A DNA stretch of 6,808 nt from DASRSS01 sp035765515 (lineage in GTDB: Bacteria > Actinomycetota > Actinomycetes > Mycobacteriales > Jatrophihabitantaceae): the NCBI GenBank assembly GCA_035765515.1, contig DASTXN010000052.1, forward strand, positions 1 through 6,808, in the 5' to 3' direction. Below, one piece after another: positions 1 through 5,389 of the stretch (position 1 is its first letter; each line of letters begins with the position of its first letter). The translations under genes and the position numbers were made by a program. Under the pieces are notes generated by a model, which saw only the letters and a program-made list of their open reading frames with translations, was not told the DNA's origin and made no database searches.

Positions 1-1216
1 GCACCGGAATCGCGACGATCGCGCCCACTGCCGCCGCGATCGCCACCGCGAGCAGGATCGCCCAGATCGACGTGGTGTTCATCTTCGCCACGACCGCCGC
101 ACCGACGCCGACGAACGCGAACTGTCCGAGCGAGACGTAACCGCCGTACCCGGTCAACAACACCAGCGAAAGCATGATCATCGCGAAGCCGATGGCCGTG
201 CCGAAGCGCAGCATGTTCGTCTGATTGAGCAACGGCAGGGCGACCAGGCAGGCCACGATCAGCGCACCCGAGAACAGCAGCGTGCGCGGTGTGCCGGGGA
301 CGTTGGCGGCCAGGATGCCCTTGACCTGGCCGACCCGCAGGCGCACCTGCGGCACGAAGATCAGGATCGCGAACAGCATGAACGTCGGTAGCGAACTCTG
401 CAGCCCGGTCTGGATCAGCTGTCCGCCGTGCGGGGCGATGTAGCCCTGGCAGTACGCCGTCACCAGGCCGAGCGCGATCGCGCCGAGATACGTCAGCGGC
501 AGGCTGCGCAGCCGTCCGAGCATGGCCGCCGCAAACGCGCTGATCACCAGGAACGTCAGCGTGTAGTAGTCCAGCCCGGTGTAGGAGACCAGCAGGATGC
601 CGCCGAGCGCAGCGAGCGAGGAGCCGAGCGCCCAGCTCATCATCGACACCCGGTTCGACCTCGCGCCGAACAGTTCCAGCAGCTCGCGGTTGTCCACGGC
701 CGCGCGCATCGCGGTGCCGACCCGGGTGCGGTTCAACAGCAGATACAGCCCGGCTGCGACCACCGCGGACAGACCGATCGTGATCACGAAGTGGTAGCTG
801 ATCCGCACGCCGAACAGGCCGAACGAGTCGTATCCGAAGAACGGCGGCACGCTGCGGAACTGGTCCGTGGGCCAGAACTGTTGCGCGAGACCGACGAGGA
901 AGACGAACAGCCCGACGGTCACCACCAGGCTCACACTGACCGGCGCCTCACCGAGCCCCCGCATCACCAGTCGCTCCAGGGCGAGCCCGAACAGGGGGGC
1001 GATGACGAACAGCACCAGTACGGCCGACAGCGCCGTGGGCAGTCCGTCCTGCACGTGCAACTGCCAGTAGGCGAACGCCATCACCATGCTGATCGCGCCG
1101 TGCGCCAGGTTGAACACCCGGGTGGTGGTGTACGTCAGTACGAGCCCGGAGGCCGCGATGGCGTACGCCGCACCCAGGAACAACCCGGTGACGGAATAGG
1201 CGATGAACTCCTCCAT
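1..1216 (-). CDS. Fused LivH-LivM type ABC transporter permease (partial, runs off left edge)
   Basis: Inner-membrane permease of a branched-chain amino acid (HAAT/Liv) family ABC importer. The frame is open from ATG at 1216 to the left edge, giving 405 codons read by hand from the minus strand. Residues 1-290 are a complete LivH-like domain: many hydrophobic helices, the FNLAHG motif at 35-40 and an EAA-type coupling loop near 167-190 (GTAMRAAVDNRELLELFG). Residues about 291-312 form a polar linker. A LivM-like domain then begins, with the family motif GYGGYVSLGQFAF at 356-368, and is cut by the edge. LivH and LivM are usually separate proteins, so this is a fusion. The start lies 3 nt after the binding-protein stop (TGA CCC ATG), which suggests translational coupling. 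ATPase genes (livG/livF) would be expected next but lie outside. The family is certain; the substrate is not, and the operon context suggests a steroid-related compound. Confidence 0.93.
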   Translation of the reverse strand, partial: MEEFIAYSVTGLFLGAAYAIAASGLVLTYTTTRVFNLAHGAISMVMAFAYWQLHVQDGLPTALSAVLVLFVIAPLFGLALERLVMRGLGEAPVSVSLVVTVGLFVFLVGLAQQFWPTDQFRSVPPFFGYDSFGLFGVRISYHFVITIGLSAVVAAGLYLLLNRTRVGTAMRAAVDNRELLELFGARSNRVSMMSWALGSSLAALGGILLVSYTGLDYYTLTFLVISAFAAAMLGRLRSLPLTYLGAIALGLVTAYCQGYIAPHGGQLIQTGLQSSLPTFMLFAILIFVPQVRLRVGQVKGILAANVPGTPRTLLFSGALIVACLVALPLLNQTNMLRFGTAIGFAMIMLSLVLLTGYGGYVSLGQFAFVGVGAAVVAKMNTTSIWAILLAVAIAAAVGAIVAIPV

Positions 1217-1219
1217 GGG

Positions 1220-2788
1220 TCAGCCGCCCACTCCGCTGTTGACCGTCGGGCCACAGGTGTACGGGTAGGGCGTCAGCCGTACCCACTTCCCGTTCTCCAG
1301 CTTGACCAGCGAAGCGCAGTGGCCGGTGTGCTTCCCGCCGACGTCCTGCGCGGGCACCATGCCGTTGTCCGTGTAGTTGTGGATGCCCCTGACCGCATTC
1401 AGCAGCGAGGCTCTGGTGAGCTTGCCGCCCAGCTGGATCGCCAACTGGGTGAACAAGTCCATCGCCGCCCACGCGTAGACGCCGAAGAAGGTCGGCTCGC
1501 CACCGGACACCCGCTTGAGCCAGGTCAGGTACTGCTGCAGGCCGGGGTTCTTACCGGCCTCCTCGAACAGCGGGCCGGGGACGAACGAGTAGGTGCCCTC
1601 GACAGACTTGCCGGCGGCGACGTAGTTCGCGTCGTAGCCGGTCGGGTCCATGACGAACATCGGGTTGTAGTTCTGCTGGTACATCGCGCTCTTGAGCTGC
1701 ACCGCGTACTGGTACGCACCGATGTACTGGACGTACTTGATCCCGTCGCTCTTCAGCTTCGTGACGATGCTGCCGTAGTTGGGCACGGACGTGACGTCGA
1801 TGCCGATCTTGTCCTTGAAGTTGAAGCCCATCTTGGTCTCGGCCGCGCTGAAGCTGTTCGCGTTCAGCGTCGATGCACCGGCGCTCAGGTAGACGAACGC
1901 GGCGTTCTTGTACACGTCGCCCTGCTTCTTGAAGTACGTCACGAACGGGACGGTGGGAACCTCGGGAACGGCCAGGGAGTACACGCCGTACGAGACGGGC
2001 GACTTCCAGCGCGCGGTTTCGGTCGACGCGGTACGCAGGTCCGGAATGCCGCACTTGGCGACGGTGTCGGCCCCGCCGGCGTCGAAGGCACCCATCGAGC
2101 CCACCTCGGCGAATGCGCTGTTGCACGCGGTCGTGTCCGCCTGCTGGTCGACGTTCTCGCTGGTACCGCTGTCCAGCGGCAGGATCTTCAGCTTGCGGCC
2201 GCAGATGCTGGACGTGGAGTTGAAGTAGGCCGCATAGGCCGCCGACGCGTTCTGCACTGACTTGAACAGGTTCGGCACGGGTCCGCTGATGTCGGCGACG
2301 TTGGCCAGCGTGATCGTCGTGTTCGTGATGCCCGTCGTGTTCTTGAAGCCCGCGCAGCTGCCCGCCTTCACGTTCGAGACCGGGCCGCCGGGCTTGGACG
2401 AGCCGCCCCCGCCGCCGGAGTGCGAGCCGCCCCCGCTGCCGGATCCGCCGCCCGAGCCGCTGCCGCCGCCACCCGTCCCTGTTCCGGTCCCCGTGCCCGT
2501 CCCAGTGCCGGTGCCCGTTCCCGAGCCTGTTCCCGTCCCGGTGCCAGTACCGGTTCCAGTGCCGGTGCCGGTTCCGGTGCCCGTTCCTGTCCCGCTGCCG
2601 TCGGTGCCGGTGCCGGTTCCGGTGCCCGTGCCGTCCCCTGTCTGGACGCCGGCCACCTGGCCGCCGCCCAGGTACGCGCCTTGGGCGTCGACGAACTGCT
2701 TTGGCGGAACCGCGGAGCCGCACGCGGCGAGCAGCAGTGCACACGCTGCGGCGGTGGCGATGACAATCGGCCGACGACGACGGATCAC
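1220..2788 (-). CDS. Liv-type ABC transporter substrate-binding lipoprotein with (Gly-Thr)n linker
   Basis: Extracytoplasmic solute-binding lipoprotein (periplasmic-binding-protein type I, Peripla_BP_6/LivK-like), 522 aa from the GTG at 2788. That start is chosen because AAGGAG sits 6 nt upstream and it gives a clean lipoprotein signal: IRRRR, a hydrophobic stretch, then lipobox LAAC with lipidated Cys23. An in-frame ATG at 2815 (overlapping the hsd4A stop as ATGA) would add 9 residues but lacks a good ribosome site. Residues 53-105 are about 24 Gly-Thr dipeptides, and 106-136 are Gly/Ser-rich. The binding domain follows at roughly 145-505, opening with TTITLANVADISGP, as typical family members do after the signal. 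It has six Cys, so disulfides are possible. The permease start follows 3 nt after the stop. The ligand is unknown; position downstream of hsd4A argues for a steroid or a breakdown product rather than Leu/Ile/Val. Confidence 0.9.
   Translation of the reverse strand: MIRRRRPIVIATAAACALLLAACGSAVPPKQFVDAQGAYLGGGQVAGVQTGDGTGTGTGTGTDGSGTGTGTGTGTGTGTGTGTGTGTGSGTGTGTGTGTGTGTGTGGGGSGSGGGSGSGGGSHSGGGGGSSKPGGPVSNVKAGSCAGFKNTTGITNTTITLANVADISGPVPNLFKSVQNASAAYAAYFNSTSSICGRKLKILPLDSGTSENVDQQADTTACNSAFAEVGSMGAFDAGGADTVAKCGIPDLRTASTETARWKSPVSYGVYSLAVPEVPTVPFVTYFKKQGDVYKNAAFVYLSAGASTLNANSFSAAETKMGFNFKDKIGIDVTSVPNYGSIVTKLKSDGIKYVQYIGAYQYAVQLKSAMYQQNYNPMFVMDPTGYDANYVAAGKSVEGTYSFVPGPLFEEAGKNPGLQQYLTWLKRVSGGEPTFFGVYAWAAMDLFTQLAIQLGGKLTRASLLNAVRGIHNYTDNGMVPAQDVGGKHTGHCASLVKLENGKWVRLTPYPYTCGPTVNSGVGG
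2474..2632 (-). repeat. In-frame hexanucleotide low-complexity tract encoding (Gly-Thr)n
   Basis: On the minus strand this is a degenerate GGN-ACN repeat of 6-nt units, about 26 units, with two interruptions (Asp-Gly-Ser near the start and one Gly-Ser in the middle). The third codon positions vary between units, so the peptide repeat is better conserved than the DNA repeat. That suggests selection on the protein linker rather than very recent slippage. The plus strand reads as Pro-Val repeats, which is only a shadow. A Gly/Ser-coding stretch continues to about 2383. Confidence 0.9.
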
Positions 2789-2793
2789 GTGAG

Positions 2794-2800
2794 ACTCCTT
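2794..2800 (-). promoter_or_regulatory. Shine-Dalgarno site deciding the GTG start of the binding protein
   Basis: The minus strand reads AAGGAGT here, with AAGGAG ending 6 nt before the GTG at 2788. No comparable site precedes the in-frame ATG at 2815. This is the main reason for choosing the shorter product. It lies in the 23-nt gap after the hsd4A stop codon. Confidence 0.75.
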
Positions 2801-2811
2801 GATTGCGGTGC

Positions 2812-3702
2812 TCATGACAGCGAGAGCACCTCGGTGCAGGCAAACGTGCTATCTGGGTCGCGGTGTTCGAAGTACTTGCCGAGGGTTCCATCGAGCTCGG
2901 TCAGAGTCCAGGTGGCCGCGGCGGTGTCGAAGCGCTGCTCGACGCGAGGCGGAGCCATCAACGCGACCATCCCGCCGTACACGATGAAGACCTGGCCGCT
3001 GATCGATTCGGCCGCCGGGGAGGCGAGGTAGGCGACCAGGGGCGCCACGTGCTCGACCGAGAGCGGGTCCACCGTTCCCTCGGGAGGCGCTCCGAACACG
3101 CCCTGCGTCATCGCCGTGCGAGCGCGCGGGCAGATCGCGTTCGCCCGCACGCCCATCCGTCCGAGGGCACGAGCCGTCGAGACGGTCAGCGCGGCGATGC
3201 CGGCCTTCGCCGAGGCGTAGTTGGGCTGCCCCTCGGAGCCGGTGAGACCGGCCTCGGACGAGGTGTTCACGATCCGGGCGTAGACCTGATCGCCGGTCGC
3301 CTTGAACTGCGCGCGCCAGTACGCGGCGGCGTTGCGCGAAAGCAGGAAGTGGCCGCGCAGGTGCACGCGGATGACGGTGTCCCACTCCTCGTCGGACATG
3401 TTGAACAGCATCCGGTCGCGCGTGACGCCGGCGTTGTTGACGACGACGTGCAATCCGCCGAAGTGCTCGACGGCCGCGTTGGTGAGCGCGTCTGCGGTGG
3501 ATCGTTCAGCAATGTCGCCCTCGACGAACAGGCCCTTGCCCCCGACGCTCTCGATCTCCTCGATCACGTCCCCGGCCGCCATGTCGTTGACGACGACGGA
3601 CGCGCCCGCGCGCGCCAGCGCGACGGCCTCGGCGCGCCCCAGGCCGGCAGCGGCGCCCGTGACAACGGCGACCTTGCCGTCCAGCGACGTGGGCTCAGGC
3701 AT
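2812..3702 (-). CDS. hsd4A: SDR 3-hydroxyacyl-CoA / 17beta-hydroxysteroid dehydrogenase (Hsd4A-like)
   Basis: Short-chain dehydrogenase/reductase, 296 aa. Visible motifs: cofactor-binding TGAAAGLG (15-22), Asp40 at the end of beta-2 (VVVND), which favours NAD+ over NADP+, NNAG (89-92), Ser149 in NTSSEAG, and Tyr162-x3-Lys166 (NYASAK). The block VHLRGHF (113-119) has His114 where classical SDRs carry the helix-4 Asn; peroxisomal multifunctional enzyme type 2 has a similar VHLRG block. The protein closely resembles what I remember of M. tuberculosis Rv3502c, including VNNAGxTRDRMLFNMSDEEWD. Mycobacterial Hsd4A is described as dual-function, oxidising the 3-hydroxyacyl-CoA side-chain intermediate and the 17-hydroxyl of steroids. 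Its cytoplasmic role here is thus steroid side-chain beta-oxidation. The ATG overlaps the end of fdxD by 8 bp, so coupled translation is likely; the stop is followed 23 nt later by the importer gene. Confidence 0.9.
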   Translation of the reverse strand: MPEPTSLDGKVAVVTGAAAGLGRAEAVALARAGASVVVNDMAAGDVIEEIESVGGKGLFVEGDIAERSTADALTNAAVEHFGGLHVVVNNAGVTRDRMLFNMSDEEWDTVIRVHLRGHFLLSRNAAAYWRAQFKATGDQVYARIVNTSSEAGLTGSEGQPNYASAKAGIAALTVSTARALGRMGVRANAICPRARTAMTQGVFGAPPEGTVDPLSVEHVAPLVAYLASPAAESISGQVFIVYGGMVALMAPPRVEQRFDTAAATWTLTELDGTLGKYFEHRDPDSTFACTEVLSLS

Positions 3703-3904
3703 CGACGTCCACCAGGCTCAACGCGTTCTTCGGGCAGCGCTCGACCGCCTTCTCCACGCGCTGCAACTGCTCGGGCTCGAGGTCTGCCGTGTTCGGCGCC
3801 AGGATCACCAGGTTCTCGTCGTCGTCCAACTCGAACACTTGCGGCGCCAGCCCGCAGCACACCGCGTTCGCCTCGCACAGGACCCGATCGACCCTGATCT
3901 CCAT
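3695..3904 (-). CDS. fdxD: Small [3Fe-4S]-type ferredoxin (FdxD-like)
   Basis: A 69-aa cytoplasmic electron carrier starting at ATG 3904 (MEIRVDRVLCEANAVCCG). Cluster ligands are probably Cys10-x5-Cys16 and Cys57-Pro58. The second Cys of the usual Cx2Cx2C is replaced by Asn13, the pattern of actinobacterial 3Fe-4S (or variant 4Fe-4S) ferredoxins that serve P450s and oxygenases. An extra Cys17 lies beside Cys16. The region after the first pair is acidic (ELDDDEN), suited to docking a basic partner. A longer in-frame start at 4018 exists, but the added residues are Pro/Arg/Ser-rich and unlike the family, and GGAGG sits 9 nt before 3904. Position and size match M. tuberculosis Rv3503c (FdxD) in the KstR regulon. 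It is the first gene of the leftward operon and overlaps hsd4A by 8 bp. The redox partner is not in the window. Confidence 0.92.
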   Translation of the reverse strand: MEIRVDRVLCEANAVCCGLAPQVFELDDDENLVILAPNTADLEPEQLQRVEKAVERCPKNALSLVDVDA

Positions 3905-3913
3905 CTGCGCCTG

Positions 3914-3918
3914 CCTCC
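3914..3918 (-). promoter_or_regulatory. Shine-Dalgarno site of fdxD
   Basis: The minus strand reads GGAGG, 9 nt before ATG 3904. It fixes the fdxD start against the in-frame upstream ATG at 4018. Confidence 0.65.
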
Positions 3919-4054
3919 GACTCCCGGTCCGCGGTGACCCCCGGGGCGCTCCCGGTAGGTGTGACGCAGATCTAACAAGGGACAACGATTCAGTCGTGGC
4001 CAGGTCACTGGCTGGCATTCGCCATGCGTGCCCGATACGCCACGTTGAGGAGCG

Positions 4055-4083
4055 ATGATAGAACGGGTTCTAGATCGTGGCAA
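4055..4083 (-). promoter_or_regulatory. Predicted sigma-A-like promoter of the fdxD-hsd4A-ABC operon
   Basis: The minus strand reads TTGCCA (4083-4078), a 17-nt spacer, then TATCAT (4060-4055). Each hexamer matches the consensus at 5 of 6 bases. Transcription would start near 4048, leaving a leader of about 144 nt. The KstR-type palindrome 4059-4072 lies in the spacer and touches the -10, a repressing position. Read by eye only. Confidence 0.6.
4059..4072. promoter_or_regulatory. KstR-type operator, copy 1
   Basis: TAGAACGGGTTCTA fits the published KstR consensus TNNAACNNGTTNNA at every fixed position and is a perfect 6+6 inverted repeat around a central GG. KstR is the TetR-family repressor of cholesterol catabolism, released by steroid-CoA thioesters. 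The site overlaps the predicted fdxD promoter. Confidence 0.82.
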
Positions 4084-4127
4084 TCGCCACACGCGAGGCA
4101 CTGAACCCCGATTTCATGCGTGACCTA

Positions 4128-4157
4128 TCGACGTCAGCGCGGTGCCACCGCTACAGT
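4128..4157 (+). promoter_or_regulatory. Predicted promoter of fadE26-fadE27
   Basis: TCGACG (4128-4133), an 18-nt spacer, then TACAGT (4152-4157), a TANNNT -10. The start point would fall near 4164, inside operator copy 2, about 40 nt before the fadE26 ATG. The -35 is weak, so this is a moderate call. Confidence 0.45.
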
Positions 4158-4160
4158 CAC

Positions 4161-4174
4161 TAGAACGCGTTCCA
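4161..4174. promoter_or_regulatory. KstR-type operator, copy 2
   Basis: TAGAACGCGTTCCA fits TNNAACNNGTTNNA at every fixed position, with a perfect GAAC-GC-GTTC core and one mismatch between the outer arms. It overlaps the predicted fadE26 transcription start. The centre-to-centre distance to copy 1 is 102 bp. Confidence 0.8.
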
Positions 4175-4193
4175 CCACTTCGCGCCACCATCC

Positions 4194-4198
4194 AGGAG
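4194..4198 (+). promoter_or_regulatory. Shine-Dalgarno site of fadE26
   Basis: AGGAG with a 5-nt spacer before ATG 4204. It supports this start over an in-frame GTG at 4120, which would place the second operator inside the coding region. Confidence 0.7.
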
Positions 4199-4203
4199 CG
4201 GGC

Positions 4204-5376
4204 ATGCACATCGGCTACTCCCCCGAGCACGAGCAGCTGCGTCGGGAGCTGCGCAGCTATTTCAGCAGCCTGATGACGCCGGAGCGGCGCGCCGCGCTGG
4301 CTACCGGAGGCGACTACGGCGACGGTGAGGTGTACAAGCAGGTCGTCCGGCAGATGGGCCAGGACGGCTGGCTCACCCTCGGCTGGCCGGAGGAGTTCGG
4401 GGGGCGCGGCGGCTCGGCCCTCGAACAGCTGATCTTCACCGACGAGGCAGCGATCGCCGGCGCACCGGTTCCGTTCCTCACCATCAACACGGTCGGCCCG
4501 ACGATCATGCGATACGGCACGCCCGAACAGAAGGCCTTCTACCTGCCGAAGATCGCATCCGGAGAACTGCACTTCTCCATCGGCTACTCCGAGCCGGACG
4601 CCGGCACCGACCTGGCGTCCCTGCGTACCCGTGCCGTGCGTGACGGGGACGAGTACGTGGTCAACGGGCAGAAGATGTGGACCAGCCTGATCCAGTACGC
4701 CGACTACGTCTGGCTGGCGTGCCGCACCGACCCGGACGCACTGCGGCACAAGGGCCTGTCGATCCTGATCGTCCCGACCGACGCCGAGGGCTTCTCGTAC
4801 ACGCCGGTGCACACGGTCTCCGGCCCGTCCACCAGCGCGACGTACTACTCGGACGTGCGCGTGCCCGCCGCGAACCTCGTCGGCGAGGAGCACAAGGGCT
4901 GGGCGCTGATCACGAACCAACTGAACCACGAGCGGGTCGCGCTCACGTCGGCCGCGCCGGTCATGAACGCGCTGCGCGAGGTCCGCGAATGGGCACAGCA
5001 GACCAAGCTCGCCGACGGGCGGCGCGTGATCGACCAGGAGTGGGTGCAGATCCACCTGGCGCGCGTCCACGCGAAGGTGCAGTTCCTCCGCCTGAAGAAC
5101 TGGCAGATCGCGTCCGGCTCTGACTTCGGGCCGGCCGACGCCTCGGCGACCAAGGTCTTCGGCACCGAGTTCGCGACCGAGGCGTACCGGCTGCTGGGTG
5201 AGGTACTCGGAGTCAACGGTTACGTGCGGATGGGCTCGCCGGCCGCGGTGCTCGCCGGGCGGATCGAGCGCATGGCGCGGGCCTCTCTGATCCTCACCTT
5301 CGGCGGCGGGACGAACGAGGTACAGCGCGACATCATCGCGGGCGTCGGCCTGCGGCTGCCCGCCAGTGGACGCTGA
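4204..5376 (+). CDS. fadE26: Steroid side-chain acyl-CoA dehydrogenase, catalytic-Glu subunit (FadE26/ChsE4-like)
   Basis: FAD-dependent acyl-CoA dehydrogenase subunit, 390 aa. The start at 4204 gives MHIGYSPEHEQLRRELRSYF, matching the remembered FadE26 N-terminus. In order: N-terminal helical domain, middle beta domain with the family signature GYSEPDAGTDL (127-137) and MWTS (158-161), and a C-terminal helical domain with FGGGTNEVQRDII (366-378). The catalytic base is probably Glu243 in NHERVAL, because the position of the MCAD-type YEGT glutamate is Gly here. In mycobacteria ChsE4-ChsE5 is an alpha2beta2 heterotetramer that desaturates 3-oxo-cholest-4-en-26-oyl-CoA, the first side-chain beta-oxidation step. 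The partner gene starts 13 nt after the stop. A KstR-type operator lies 30 nt before the start. The family is certain; exact chain-length preference is inferred from orthology. Confidence 0.93.
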   Translation: MHIGYSPEHEQLRRELRSYFSSLMTPERRAALATGGDYGDGEVYKQVVRQMGQDGWLTLGWPEEFGGRGGSALEQLIFTDEAAIAGAPVPFLTINTVGPTIMRYGTPEQKAFYLPKIASGELHFSIGYSEPDAGTDLASLRTRAVRDGDEYVVNGQKMWTSLIQYADYVWLACRTDPDALRHKGLSILIVPTDAEGFSYTPVHTVSGPSTSATYYSDVRVPAANLVGEEHKGWALITNQLNHERVALTSAAPVMNALREVREWAQQTKLADGRRVIDQEWVQIHLARVHAKVQFLRLKNWQIASGSDFGPADASATKVFGTEFATEAYRLLGEVLGVNGYVRMGSPAAVLAGRIERMARASLILTFGGGTNEVQRDIIAGVGLRLPASGR

Positions 5377-5381
5377 AGGAG
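5376..5381 (+). promoter_or_regulatory. Shine-Dalgarno site of fadE27
   Basis: AAGGAG begins on the last base of the fadE26 stop codon and ends 8 nt before ATG 5390. It supports that start over an in-frame GTG at 5366 inside fadE26. Confidence 0.7.
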
Positions 5382-5389
5382 ACCGGACG

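Larger units (their letters stand above)
3905..4203. other. Divergent regulatory region between fdxD and fadE26
   Basis: A 299-bp non-coding region with two oppositely directed promoters and two KstR-type palindromes (listed separately). The half nearest fdxD (about 3905-4048) would be its untranslated leader. It contains a CCCCGGGG palindrome (3936-3943), two copies of CTCCCGGT (3921-3928 and 3949-3956) and a weak 5-bp stem-loop (3999-4012). I see no convincing gene in it. Confidence 0.8.

Noticed and set aside
428..2260. 610-codon open frame on the plus strand opposite the ABC genes
   Set aside because: The composition is Arg/Gln/His/Val-rich with no recognisable domain. It lies antisense to two well-recognised transporter genes and is a by-product of high GC.
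2474..2632. CRISPR-like or satellite repeat array
   Set aside because: The units are 6 nt, contiguous and degenerate without spacers, and lie inside a coding frame. It is a coding low-complexity tract.
2262..2792. Plus-strand frame with a long Pro-Val repeat (looks like a cell-wall protein)
   Set aside because: It is the complement of the (Gly-Thr)n linker. The minus-strand frame has a lipobox, a ribosome site and a known binding domain; this one has none.
3905..4018. N-terminal extension of fdxD from ATG 4018
   Set aside because: The 38 extra residues are Ser/Pro/Arg-rich and unlike any ferredoxin; the family N-terminus begins at MEIRVDRVLC with a good upstream GGAGG.
4120..4203. GTG start 28 codons upstream of fadE26
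   Set aside because: It would put the promoter and operator copy 2 in the coding region. The family N-terminus and AGGAG both support 4204.
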